Origin: Clytia hemisphaerica
Taxonomy: Eukaryota; Cnidaria; Hydrozoa; Leptothecata; Clytiidae
DNA length: 64,000 nt
NCBI GenBank assembly: GCA_902728285.1
Contig: CACVBU010001155.1
Location: 14,093-78,092 of the forward strand
Reading direction: 5' to 3'
The notes below the pieces were generated by a model, which saw only the letters and a list, made by a program, of their open reading frames with translations, searched no databases and had not been told where the DNA came from. Each line of letters begins with the position of its first letter. Position 1 is the stretch's first letter. Shown one piece after another: positions 19,612 through 30,269 of this stretch. Made by a program: the position numbers and the translations under genes.

Positions 19612-20729
19612 CCATCTTTGTTTCAGCCAATTCGATTGACTTCAAAATTTGCCATACTCACCAACTTTGCCAAATCCACAATTTTAATGTCAAAAGATCA
19701 TAGCTTCATGGCAAATTTGTACATCGCTACGCCGATGCTGATGCTTCGTCAGCAGTTTTCTGTTGGCGTTTGTAGAGCGCGAAGTGTTTATACGCCCGGG
19801 CGGTTTTTTTAACCAATCAAATTGCCGATCGGCATTGTTTTGCTTTAGCATTGGAGGGTCTTCTATTTTTCAAAATCATTGGCAAAAGTGGCAAAATTGG
19901 AGCGAAAAGAACACAGGTCTCGTGAGAACAGTGTTTTGTATGGAGCAAACTCCATGGAGGTGAGTTCCAAAAATGCCAAGAACGCCAGATTCACCACATC
20001 TTTTTTATTTGGTATTTATGGCACTCAAATTTTGCCACATTTGCCAGAAAATGGTTAGAAACTTTAGTTTACAAGCATGTCATTTAGTTTTTGCTGGCTG
20101 ATAGAATGGCAGGATCCTGGATGGCTTCCCTAACTGTTAATCTCTGTCGATTCTAAGTCTAAATCGAGTGGATTGGTGTATAATAAAAGCAAACGGACAA
20201 ACAAACAAACGATATTTTTAATTTAACTTTGTCGAACTTAATCGAAATTTGTTGTCCAATTAATGTTTGACTAAGTTCGGCTGTCAAACTTTAATTGAAT
20301 ACTCACAAATTCTTCAAAATATAAAATTACATGATCGAACTTTATCGAGTTTAATTGTACAATAATTTAAGAAAACCCTTCCAGGCCTCTGAGAGTGGCT
20401 GCAAAAAAGATCGGCGCTCTGAGTTTTGATTGATCCTTGAAATAAGATTACGTAATCGAAAGGACTATTTGCTAAATTTGTCAAACTTTTCTTACTATCA
20501 AACTTTGTCAAACGTAGTTTTTTGTCAAATTTTTCAAACATTTCTTGTTGTCAAACTTTGTCGAACAGAGCTTTTTGTCAAATTTGTCAAACATTTCTTG
20601 TTGTCCAACTTAATTGAATACTCACAATTTTAGAGACTTTTGAAAAGTTCATTTAAATAAATAATTTAATTGAACTTTTGTCGTTTGATTAAGTACCGAT
20701 TGGTTCAGTAATCTGGCAACCAATTCACA
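19612..20729. other. Repeat-like AT-rich stretch without genes
   Basis: At 19640-20060 TTTGCCA/TGGCAAA motifs recur in both orientations. At 20470-20600 about two 60-bp tandem units (tttgtcaaa ... catttcttgttgtc) are visible. These are small local repeats; no coding sequence is recognisable. Confidence 0.5.
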
Positions 20730-22252
20730 AGTGTCTTCACAGAAGATAATGGTACAACCCCAACACCGTTAGGCCCTAAAGGAAAAAAGATCAATGACAT
20801 CATTGTTACCGAAAACGGAGTCATAAAACTACTTAAAGAATTGAATCCCTTTAAAGCTAGTGGTCCTGACGGAATCGGAGCCCGTATTCTAAAGGAATCA
20901 GCTGACCAAGTTGCTGACGGTCTCACCCTATTATTCAATGCATCATTAAAGCAAGGGAAACACCCAGTGATTGGAAACATGCTGTAGTCAGTCCAATCTT
21001 CAAAGGAGGAAACAAAAATAGGTCCAAAGCAGAAAATTATCGACCGATTAGCTTGACGTCTTGTCACCTGCAAAGTTCTAGAACACATCGTTCATAGCCA
21101 CATCATCAACCACCTCGAGGAGAACAGCTGTCTTACAGATACTCAACATGGCTTTCGCAAGAAAAGATCGTGCAAGACCCAATTGCTTCAAACCATTGAT
21201 ACCCTTGCTAGAGCTATCAACAAGAAAGAACAAGTTGACAGTATTTTACTTGATTTCAGTATAGCCTTCGATAAGGTATGCCATCGTAAACTGATTATTA
21301 AACTTAAACATTATGGAGTACATGGCAACGTCCTAACTTGGGTTACAGACTTTCTATCTCATCGCACTGCATCGCACCCAATGTGTTGTTGTTTGTGGGA
21401 AATCCTCCAAAAACTCAAACGTCATTTCAGGTGTCCCCCAAGGAACTGTCCTCGATGCCTTGCCGATGATGCATATCTTTACCGCTCAATACACACACAG
21501 GAAGACTGCGAAAAGCTTCAAAAAAACCTAGACGAAATGGTAAAATGGGAAAACAAATGGTCCATGGAGTTTCACCCAGACAAATGGTTTAACCTCAGAG
21601 TTGCCAACAAACGAAAAATTCATGATAAAACCTAAGAAATCCATGGTCAACAGCTCAAAACTGTTAACAAAGCTAAATATCTCGGTGTCGTAATCTCGAA
21701 TAATCTCTGTTTGAAGAATCACATCGATCTTGCAACTTCCAAAGCAAATAACACCCGAATATTCTTTCAGAGGAACCTATCAATGGCAGACAAAGAAACA
21801 GTCTGAAGTGTTATAAAACTTTTATCAGACCAACGGTGGAATATGCCAACACTGTATGGGATCCCACTGATAACCAATCCCTTACCCAGAAAATTGAAAT
21901 GATTCAGAGAAAATCTATCCGCTGGATCTGTAGAGAATGGAGTTCAGAAGTCAGCCCAAACAATCTAAAAAAATCACTTAAACTTGAAACACTGGAAACA
22001 AGGAGATCCAAACCGAAATTGAAAATGTTATTTGATATTTTGTCAGGAAACAAATTCGTTGACAGCAGCATCCACCCAGCTAAACAGCGTTGTACAAATG
22101 TGAAATATCAGCCCATTCAGGGCAGGATTAAATGCTATTCAAACTCATTCTTTCCATCTACCGTCAAAGTATGGAACAAATTACCAATTAGAACTGCAAA
22201 TGTGAAAACTGAAAGAGAATTCAAAAATTCTATTGATAGCTTAGTATTCTAG
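20730..22252 (+). pseudogene. CR1/L2/Jockey-type LINE reverse transcriptase, decayed
   Basis: Spread over three frames. The region around 20800-20990 reads as the RT start (ENGVIKLLKELNPFKASGPDGI). The part at 21183-21635 has ILLDFSIAFDKVCHRKL (fingers and catalytic aspartate region) and ADDAYLYR (the catalytic Y/FADD block). About 20 residues before ADD are missing, where the PQGTVLGPLLF-type segment is cut to PRNCPRCL. The last 138 codons (21836-22252) carry the family's C-terminal block ending PSTVKVWNKLP. Frameshifts, a stop near 20983 and the internal loss make it non-functional. ORF1, endonuclease and 5' end are absent, as usual for 5'-truncated LINE copies. Confidence 0.85.
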
Positions 22253-23433
22253 GGTACACTTAAATCTGTGCCCGTTTTTCCACTGAGTCTATGCTCATAC
22301 TTGTGTTTTTTTTTGCTACATTATCCTCTAGCGACCAGCTGGACTCTTGTTCAACTCAATTCTAGTATGTGCTCTCCTTCTGCTTTGAACACCATTCTCA
22401 TGTGACCCTGCTAATTGTGCGTCCCCTATTAGTGTACTATTTATAACACACTTTTTATTACTGTACTATTTTTGAACTTTTTTAAATTTTTATGAATTTT
22501 AATCTAACAAATCTAATTTAAAATTGTATAAATTACCTATTTATTCTAATTTTTTATATCTTTATCTTAGCTATTAAACCTTCTCATTTTTGTATTTTTA
22601 CGTAGAGTTTGCGAGATTAGGCATTTTTTTGTCTAAAACTAAAACTGGCTGTTTGATTAATTACGTCTGAACTTATACAAACGCCTGATTGCAACTTTCG
22701 CTGCGGCTTGTTTTATCGCATCTAATCAGATTCAAGTACTTTCCCTGTCCAAAAAACGACAATTTTATCATTTCTGATTGTTTTGATAAAATAAAGCGTT
22801 CCAAACAAAGAGAAAAAGTTTGTAATTTTTAATTGCTTGGGAATAAGGCCGCGGTCACAAATGAGTTGTGTTCCTGTCCTCCGACTGACTCAAGGTGCTT
22901 TCTATCTTAAAAATCTGACCGTTGTCTAGTCGGAAAGTCAGAAAATTTGTCGGATTTTTTAGTAATACTATTCAAAGAATTTTGTAGATTCAGCGTAGCC
23001 AGCGTTTTGATCATCGAGTGTTTTTAAGATTTTTATCTGCAATTTTTCAAAGATTTTTTGCGTTAAAAAGCGCTACGCAACTGCTTTTTGTGCGATCACA
23101 ATATGTAAAATGATCACATTGCAGCTCACGCGCTTAATGATTCTTGTTGCCTGAACAAACCTATGCTTGAGTGCATTTTTCCCGATGATTTTAGCACTGC
23201 CAGACCGCCTATATTCAGAGCACATTTTTCTGATGATTTAAGATGCCGACCGACCAACTGACTCACATTTTGGGGCTGGAAATGACGTAAAGGTTACTTA
23301 TTGGTGACCCAGGCCTAACGTAGAAGTTATGATTTTTGCCTTTGATAACAAAATATCTTTATTGCCTTGGAATATTAAAGGTCTTCAGCAAAGGCGAGCA
23401 TCTTTTTAGCAATTTTGCTTGCAATTAAGCTAA
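22253..23433. other. 3' tail of the LINE and intergenic DNA
   Basis: An AT-rich tail follows the LINE frame. Positions 22677-22740 repeat a segment from 1254-1322. No gene recognised. Confidence 0.45.
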
Positions 23434-23850
23434 GGGGTCACTCACATATCGATTTTTCCCAAGACTAACGTCAAATTGACGGGAAGGGGTGGAAGGGGTT
23501 AGAGTCTGTGAAGCTAAGAAATTTCACCAGAAATATCGATTTTTGAGACGTTTATTCCGTGACAAATCCGTTTGCTTCGCTATTTGTTTCATCCCGTGCG
23601 TTTTGCCGTATCAAGTTGACTGTTTTCGATAAAAATCTTCTTCGGTCAACTTGGTATACTTTCGATCAACATGATACGGCTAATATTTTGAAGGGGGTTA
23701 ATATTAATCTTTAGATTGAATAGAGCTTTTGGGATTCTCTATGACATGTGTGGTGGCATTGTCTTAGAAAAGTTCAGGTTTCTTGGACAAAATATTTTTG
23801 TGTCACGATCTTCTTAGGTATTTTGATCATCCTTCGGATATTAGGTTCAA

Positions 23851-24090
23851 ACCAAGTTGACTGTGTCACAAATAAGCCAATCTAGTCACTTAGTTTAACA
23901 TGGTACAGCGTTTTTGCTCATACCGAGTTGACTGTGTCACATATAAGCCAACTTAGTCATCCCAGGTCAATATGATACAGCGTTTTTGACCATACCAAGT
24001 TGACTGTGTCACATATGAGCTAACTTAGTAATCTCAGGTCAACATGGTACAACGTTTTTGTTCATACCAAGTTGACTGTATCACTTGGGA
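23851..24090 (+). repeat. 72-bp tandem repeat
   Basis: Units start at 23851, 23922, 23994 and 24066 with 'acc(a/g)agttgactgt(g/a)tcac', and contain 'gt(c/t)aa(c/t)at(g)gtac' before the next unit. Flanking DNA from 23598 to 24230 is also rich in the inverted pair 'accaagttgac' and 'gtcaacatggtac'. It lies inside the left arm of the foldback element. Confidence 0.85.
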
Positions 24091-24611
24091 AACCAAATTA
24101 CTGTAGTTATCACAAGTCAATATGAGCGAGCTGTGGATAAAAATCGGCACCCGTCAACTTGGTACGTAAACCGTCAACATGGTACAATCGGCCGTTTCAG
24201 TCAACATAGTACGGGCAATCAACATGGTATGGAACACTATTTTATTATAGAACAATTTTAACCAAAACAAACGGCTCGATGTTTATTTCTCGTGTTCCTT
24301 TTGTTTAGACGGTCCGCGTGGTGCACTTGAATTTTGCAGATGGTCTTTCCTTTTTGAAATCCTGCTATTCTGTTGATCACATGATTACATTACGGAGATA
24401 ATCAATCCCAGCAACTTTCCGAAAAAAGTTTAGAAATTAAGCGAAAGTAATAAAATGTAGTGTTTCCGGAATGCGGGTGAAGGAAAAAAGCTCTCATGCG
24501 CATGGTCAGAAAATAATTTTTTTGCTATTTTTGATAACTCTTGATCATTGAAATAGAACTTTAAAGATAAATTTTATGTACAAACAGTATGAAGTAAGCC
24601 CTGAATACTAA

Positions 24612-24936
24612 TAACGTAGTCGTCTAAGAAAACTGTTATTTTTTTTTAGAATCTTCCTTACAATCTAGTTTTTATATTTATAAAAACTAGATTGCTGACG
24701 TGTGAAAATGAATGTCAACATGACTGATCCTTTTGTTTTGATAATAACATCAAAGCGAGAACTAATTTTCTTCTCGTTTCTTTCTTTCCTTTTTCTTTCT
24801 TATAAGTTCACGCTTTCCCTCACACTCTCCAAGCGTGGTTAGCTCAAGCGGTTAGAGCGTCTGTCTCATAAGCATGGGTTTCCGAGTTCGATCCCAATAG
24901 ATGTCCAATTTTCCAATTCTTGATTTTGTTTTTGTG
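24612..24936 (+). repeat. tRNA-like SINE-like repeat, copy 2
   Basis: The best-preserved copy. A box TAGCTCAAGCGG at 24840-24851, anticodon-like loop with CAT (ctcataa, as in elongator tRNA-Met) near 24866, and B box GAGTTCGATCC at 24884-24894. The acceptor arms do not pair, so it is not a working tRNA. It serves as the left inner arm of the foldback element. Confidence 0.75.
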
Positions 24937-25544
24937 CTCATCACTTTAATTTTGAATCACATTTTCATGAGAGTGAAGAGATATCAACGCGTTATGTAAT
25001 GTTAATTGCTATTAGTAATTACGCGTTCAATTTGAATTTATGATCTGTTCCCTCCTAGTGAGGAGTTTAATACCCTTATAACAACCGTACTTTATAAGCA
25101 TTGAATACCGAAATTCAAATAACGACTACGCAAGAAAGATAAGCAAACGATTGGATCAAGTGTCAAACATTTTGACTCGGAAATCAATTATCATTCTGCC
25201 TTTAAAGTATAAAACGAGAAGTTCAATGATTCTGAAAGAAGTTATTTGACGATTCTCTTACAAAGAATCGCTCGCTCACTCGCTGGCTGAAAGTGAAAGT
25301 GAAACTGAAACTGTCAGTCAGCAAACACAGGCGCAAACACCTATACCCGTTCTTCTATATCTCAGCCTTGAATAATCGCTTGTGGTAAAAAAAAGATTGA
25401 AGAAAAAAAAACTTAAAAAAGTTCTTATTAAGTGATGCTATCATAGCTTATCTAAACCTTACACAGAGAGCGGAGGTAATATATGCTAGTTACTTGTTTG
25501 ATTGACCTTCATTATAATAGAAAGAGAATTTTAAAAAAGAAATT

Positions 25545-25742
25545 TGAAGAATTGAAAAATTTGACACCCATCGGGATCGAACTCGGAAACCCATGCTTAT
25601 GAGACAGACGCTCTAACCGCTTGAGCTAACCACGCTTGGAGAGTATGAGGGAAAGCGTGAACTTTTTTATAAGTATATATAAAAACTAGATTGTAAGGAA
25701 GATTCTAAAAAAAATAGCTGTTTTCTTAGACGACTATGTTTA
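25545..25742 (-). repeat. tRNA-like SINE-like repeat, copy 3
   Basis: Inverted relative to copy 2 and missing about 110 bp between the 'aatctagttttta' segment and the 'gttcacgctttccctca' segment. The tRNA-like part is intact and nearly identical to copy 2. Confidence 0.75.
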
Positions 25743-26156
25743 ATGTATCAACTACTAACGAACAAAACTTGATTTACAAGCGGGAATATCTAATCAAACG
25801 ACGTTTGATAGCTTGAACGGCCAACTTGATTTTCTTTATGATGAACCATATAGATGAACGCATAGTCTGCGGTCGGGTCAGAAAAATTATTTTTTTCACC
25901 TGACCGGTTTCCGGAAACACTACATTTTTTTATTTTCGCCTTATCTCCATTATTTTTTAAATGTAAGCTGAGCATCAAGCCGTAGCAAAATAAAAGATGG
26001 CTGACAAATCAAAGCAACGATGGAAGTGAAGGAGAAAATTTAAAGTTTCAACAACTTTTGACAATTTAAAAACTTTGACGTTAAGAGGTGGGGGTAGGGG
26101 TTTTTCAGTTAATCGTGGGAAGAATCGATATGTGAGTGACCCCTAATAGCAATACC

Positions 26157-27066
26157 CAGACGGTGTCAATCAGACAACTTCGAACAAAAATCGCAATCGA
26201 ACCAATCGAACGTAATCGAACACGATCGAATAATTGAGATTCGATTGTCGAACGTAATCGAATCTCAATCGAACGGCCAATTCCTGGGTAATATTCGATT
26301 GTGTTCGATTGCTTTTTGAGTAAGCCAAGTAAGGTTAGATTGGTTCGATTAATAGTTGACTATGTTCCATTGGTTCCATTGATTGTCAATTACAATTGAT
26401 TAATATTCGATTTTTCGTTCGATTACGATAACGTTTGATGAGTTTGATTGCGATTAAATCAGTCAGACACATCCTGGCAAACGAACGGGGTATTTTTCGC
26501 TTGCGATTGGTGGCAAATGCAAGGGGTCGAAAACAAAAGTGAATACCCCACGCAATTGAACCGGGTTGGAAATATTTTGCTTCATTTCAAAGAACTGCAT
26601 AGATGAAATTTTTTTTCCATGGGTCAATTTTGTCTTCGAAGATTGAAGAAACTTTTAACGAAAAAATAAAGTTCCCAGTTTTCTTCCTTTTTTCCCATTT
26701 TCAGTTTGAAGTTCATTTTTATTCATTTTCACACTTTTAGCCTGAGACGTCCTATCTCATTTACACTGGGTGACGAATACCCCATGCAAATGCTCACCCC
26801 GTTCATTTGCCAGGATGTGCCTGACTGTAAATTAAATTGGATCACTCCGTTAGAGCTTTTTAGCGTGGACGGCCGAGCGCTAAAGTATCGTACAAAAGCG
26901 AATAAAATCTAAATCAATCGAACGTAATCGAAGCAATCGAATGGCAAATCCTAGGTAATATTTGATTGCGATTCGATTGCGTTCGACAATCGAATTGCAA
27001 TTATTCGATTGTGTTCAATTGCATTCAATTGATTCGGCTTTCGATTCGTTCGATTGACACCGTCTG
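26157..27066. mobile_element. hAT-like non-autonomous element with a nested inverted repeat
   Basis: Terminal inverted repeats CAGACGGTGTCAATC and its inverse. The flanks are GCAATACC and GCAATATG (six of eight bases equal), compatible with the 8 bp duplication of hAT elements. The subterminal DNA is full of TCGAAC/GTAATCGAA motifs in both orientations. No transposase. Confidence 0.65.
26459..26829. mobile_element. Inner inverted-repeat element
   Basis: 'cagtcagacacatcctggca' at 26459 and its inverse ending at about 26829 bound 370 bp inside the hAT-like element. The matching part continues as aacgaacggggt / accccgttcatt. It is either a second insertion or the inner arms of the same palindrome. 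Confidence 0.6.
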
Positions 27067-27409
27067 GCAATATGTCTTTTTTGCTTTTTTAAGCAGTTAC
27101 ATAAAAATGCCTCGAAAATGTCAATATGAAAATTGCGTAATCAGAGAACGTATGTCTCGCTCATTATAAAAAGGCCAAGACAAACTTTTAATAATTGGAT
27201 TGTAACATCGAGTTAAGTCTCTTTTGTTAAGTCACCAGGGGGTAAATAAAACAGACCTTGATACATTTATCGTTTGTTTCAACTTGACGATTCGTTTAAA
27301 ACTCAGCCTCCTAAATATTTGGGGTAAGTAAAATATGTACAAAGAAATTCATAAACTTTTTCAACCCGGCGAATCTTTAAAAAAGAAGCGAACAATAAAA
27401 TATAATTAC

Positions 27410-27448
27410 CCTTTCCAAATAAACCTCTTCGGTGGCGAGCGTAGTCTA
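27410..27448 (-). CDS. Possible internal exon downstream of the 28142 exon
   Basis: A short GC-richer block between an AG (27449-27450 or 27451-27452) and a good donor (GTAATT from 27409). One frame reads DYARHRRGLFGKG. With the nearer AG, the phase fits the upstream exon at 28142-28016; with the other AG, the joined frame stops at once. Weak evidence, resting on composition and splice sites only. Confidence 0.3.
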
Positions 27449-27695
27449 CTCTGACGTAATTGTAAGATTTATGCGATGGGAGTTTGACATGGTAGTAATA
27501 TGTTGTTTGGGGAATTATTAAGTTCTCTGGAATTTCGATTGCATTTATTCAGGTTGATTTTTTATGACTTCTAATGGTACTTTTTCTAACGAGTTTGATT
27601 ACTCTGTTCTCACACTTATGTCTTTTTTTTTCGCGTCCTTTTCCGTGATTACTTTTATTTATATTTTTAAAGACAGGTAAGAAGGCATATTGATG

Positions 27696-27917
27696 TACCC
27701 TGAGATCGGGTAACTTGCATCAGTGGAGGCTAACATGCATAGACCTCAAATAAATGACCTGGCTGGTCATTAAAATACAAAGTTAAATCAAAACAAAAAT
27801 GGTAGAGTAGAGCTGCGAGCGGAGCTGCATAGTTGTATTTTAATGACCAGAGAGGTCATTCATTTGAGGGCTATGCATGTTAGCCTCCACCGATGCAAGT
27901 TACCCGATCTCACGGTA
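27696..27917. mobile_element. Palindromic MITE with TIRs of about 85 bp
   Basis: Positions 27696-27781 and 27833-27917 are inverted copies with only a few mismatches (shared gagatcgggtaacttgcatc, gtggaggctaacatgcat). The loop is about 50 bp. The outermost bases are TA, suggesting a TA target as in Tc1/mariner-type MITEs. It lies 100 bp beyond the donor of the neighbouring first exon, inside its intron. Confidence 0.85.
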
Positions 27918-28015
27918 ACTGTTAAGTAAAAATTATACTATTAGCTTTTAGAACGTTGGTTAAAATTGCAGTTCATTTTGGATTTGAAAAGAATTCGCAC
28001 AAAAACACAACTTAC

Positions 28016-28142
28016 TCTCTATCTTGGGCTTGATTTCTTTGATATCTTCATCATCACTATCATATGTATTGTCAACCAAACCATGAGGACGTTTCAAATT
28101 CGTTTCCTCAAACTCCTCAGGTTCTGTTTTTATCGCCGCCAT
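28016..28142 (-). CDS. First coding exon of an unidentified acidic nuclear-type protein
   Basis: 42 codons from ATG at 28142 (context aagATGGCGGCG). Two more in-frame ATGs lie upstream at 28154 and 28166. The residues are MAAIKTEPEEFEET..., then an acidic DSDDEDIKEIKPKIE. IKTEP matches a SUMO-attachment consensus. The exon ends at a strong donor, GA|GTAAGT. The CpG-rich, TATA-less DNA just upstream (28150-28260) suits a promoter. The protein family is unknown to me and later exons are not secured. Confidence 0.6.
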
Positions 28143-28149
28143 CTTGAAT

Positions 28150-28440
28150 TTCATTTTCGCGCACATGCGTCACTTTCATTTTCTGAGAAATAAATCGAGT
28201 CAAAATTTCGCGGGAAAACCACGCAATTATTGCACGCCCCAATGCCCTCTGCTCTGCAATTTCTTAATTTCAACCATCAGGCAGTCGGTAGGTCCTACTC
28301 CCTATTTTCTCAATCCTCCCTCGCGGTCTAGATTTACTCTCAAATTTTTTGTCTCTATTATCTTACGCCCTAGGGCGTCGAGAGTGAAGAGGGTTTAGTC
28401 GCTACGCCCTCTTAGTTTCCACCAAGATCACTTTACTTCC
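28150..28440 (-). promoter_or_regulatory. CpG-richer promoter-like region
   Basis: The GC content rises above the surroundings, with several CG dinucleotides (ttcgcgcacatgcgtcac, tcgcgggaaaaccacg, acgccctagggcgtcgag). It lies just upstream of the ATG at 28142, which favours a housekeeping-type promoter. Confidence 0.4.
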
Positions 28441-28550
28441 AATCCTCTTAGTGCTGGGTACTGGCTGTCAGGCTGTTTATACATTTAGATATCATGGGGA
28501 TATAGCTTATTTTTAACGTGTATATACGAGTTCAAAAAACGAAAACATTT

Positions 28551-28556
28551 TTTATT
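28551..28556 (-). terminator. Polyadenylation signal AATAAA
   Basis: AATAAA on the minus strand about 75 bases after the stop at 28632; a plausible end for the exon at 28861-28632. Confidence 0.35.
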
Positions 28557-28631
28557 ATATCTTTTTCTTTCCTAGGTACTATCATCGAGCTTTGATTTCT
28601 CTGTGTTTTTTTTTTTTTTTTTTTTCTTAAC

Positions 28632-28861
28632 TCAGGGAATCGCCACTTTCAAGTTCTCTAGATAGGTATTTTCCCCACCGAGTTCATCCCCTCGAAGGCG
28701 ATTCCATCTTTGCAGTCGCGGGTTATTGGGAGGAACGATCATTCCCTTGGTCAGACTACTTTTCCATACGGATAGGCCCCGTAGCGGAAACACAGTCTGC
28801 CCCGGGGAATCATCGTATTTCTCGTAACCCATTTGAGCAAGCCCTACGTAATTCTTCTCCG
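28632..28861 (-). CDS. Probable terminal exon or retrocopy fragment, unknown protein
   Basis: 75 codons open from an AG at 28863-28862, with a GC content unlike the flanks. The sequence looks like real protein: MGYEKYDDSPGQTVFP..., WKSSLTKGMIVPPNNP, RLQRWNRLRGDELGG..., ending LKVAIP. It has many charged, Trp and Pro residues and low simple-sequence content. Six bases after the stop comes an A20 run on the same strand. That could be a retrocopy tail or simply a genomic A-run before the AATAAA at 28556. I do not recognise the family. Confidence 0.5.
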
Positions 28862-28998
28862 CTTACCTATTTTCCAGAGAAAACTAGTTTTTTTTATGTT
28901 CATTATAATATATTTCATCAAAACAAAAGTTGTAACGTATTTTTTTTAGATATACCGGTTTACTGGTGATTAAAGAGAAGGAAAAAAAAAAAAAAAAA

Positions 28999-29788
28999 CT
29001 ACATGAAAAAGGCAGCTATTGCCTTAACGGGTAACATTTCCCGAACGGGAAGGTGAAAATAACCCGAAAAGGAAACTGTTTCCAGATTGAAAATTTCATC
29101 ACTTTTCTGTTTCCCGTTTTGGTCAAGAACTTTTCATCGTCCCCAATCCAAACGGAAATAGAATGTGTAAAATTTTTGTAAACAAAGCAGATTTTTGTTT
29201 CCCGATCGAGAAAAAGTTTCCAAATAAGAAACTTTTTAATGGGGAATGGGGAAAGTACAATCATGGTCGTAATATTTGAGACTGAAAAAAGGGAAATCCA
29301 CCGGGAAGTTTTGAAACCACAATCGATTTGTAAGTGCTCTAAAGTAGGTTAGGACCTTAGGATCTGAGGATCCAAAAGTTCAAAAATAGTCCAATAAGGC
29401 TCAGAATATAGCAAGCCTGGAAGTCTGCCAACCCCTCCCAAATTGAAATATTCGATTAAGTTTAAGAGATAGCCCAAAATCGACTTTGTCGCCAGAACTT
29501 TAAATCTTGAATAACGTTAAAATAACCGGAATTCTCATTCTATTTCCACCATGATTGTAGAATTAAAAAGCGATTACCCGATGGATTTCTTAACCGTTGA
29601 ATATTATATGATATTCCCTCCTTTATAATTATAGTATATTACAAGAGAGGGACAACTTTCCACAGGCATTTCCTGAGTGTTCAGAGGCCACTTTCCCGAT
29701 CGGGAAACTGGTGAACTTCCCACGTTGGAAAGTCTAGTCATTTCGGGAAGTTTTCCACCTTCCCGTTCGGGAAATATTTTTCATGTAG
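28999..29788. mobile_element. MITE-like element with CTACATGAAAAA ends
   Basis: The left end, CTACATGAAAAA followed by TTTCCCGAACGGGAAGGTG, is inverted at the right end (CACCTTCCCGTTCGGGAAA then TTTTTCATGTAG). The interior includes a dispersed repeat at 29285-29545 that recurs at 51640-51945. The long minus frame at its left end is a by-product. Confidence 0.7.
29285..29545 (+). repeat. Dispersed repeat D, copy 1
   Basis: Shares long near-identical stretches with 51640-51945 (gggaaatccaccgggaagtt, acaatcgatttgtaagtgct, cttaggatctgaggatccaa). Copy 2 carries about 48 extra bases after 'gtaggttgg', so one of the two has an insertion or deletion. Confidence 0.8.
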
Positions 29789-30134
29789 AGTAGTGGTACC
29801 GACTGGGGGAGGTGTACTCGATTAAAAACCGGCCGTACGTGCGGCCCAAAGTTAGGCCTTTGAAATCGAATAAAATTTAACAGCATTTGGGTAAGTTTGG
29901 GCGAAAAATCGACACCTCGCGAAATATTTTGTGTTTCGTACGCATTTCTAATATTCACTAGAAACATTGTCGAGGGATGTATAGGAAAACAAAAGAGCGA
30001 GGATAAGCGGATCAGGAAATACAAAAGATTTTGCTATTTTCTCCTTTGTTGCTCATGAGAAATGAAATTATATTTTTCAAAAGAAAACATAAACGCATAA
30101 CCATCTCTTTTCATCTACAAATCATATGAAGAGT

Positions 30135-30230
30135 ACCCTGCATACTGCACCCTGCATACTGCACCCTGTACATATACAACACGTGTTGTATATGTACAGG
30201 GTGCAGTATGCAGGGTGCAGTATGCAGGGT
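30135..30230. repeat. Perfect 96-bp palindrome
   Basis: Arms of 48 bp meet at 30182/30183 with no spacer (centre caacacgtgttg). I checked pairing base by base in the outer part and at the centre. Each arm holds copies of the 14-bp unit agggtgcagtatgc or its inverse. The minus-strand frame here is simply the repeat translated. Confidence 0.9.
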
Positions 30231-30267
30231 GCAGTATGCAGGGTGCAGTATGCAGGGTGCAGTATGC
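30198..30267 (+). repeat. 14-bp tandem repeat, five units
   Basis: Five exact units of agggtgcagtatgc. The first two form the right arm of the palindrome; three continue beyond it without partners on the left. Confidence 0.95.
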
Positions 30268-30269
30268 AG

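Larger units (their letters stand above)
23434..26143. mobile_element. Large inverted-repeat (foldback) element with TAA target duplication
   Basis: The ends are GGGGTCACTCACATATCGAT at 23434 and its inverse ending at 26143, each flanked by TAA (23431-23433, 26144-26146). TAA duplications with G-rich ends are typical of PIF/Harbinger relatives. The arms also match further in: 'gtagtgtttccggaa' near 24455 is inverted at about 25910. Two inverted copies of the SINE-like repeat form the inner arms. No transposase frame is present, so it would be non-autonomous. Confidence 0.7.

Noticed and set aside
21183..21635. Functional LINE reverse transcriptase
   Set aside because: The segment before ADD is deleted and flanking parts lie in other frames with stops, so it is a remnant.
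27107..27160. MPRKCQYENC frame followed by a GTATGT donor, resembling the start of a THAP domain
   Set aside because: Only 14 codons, no other THAP residues visible nearby; likely chance.
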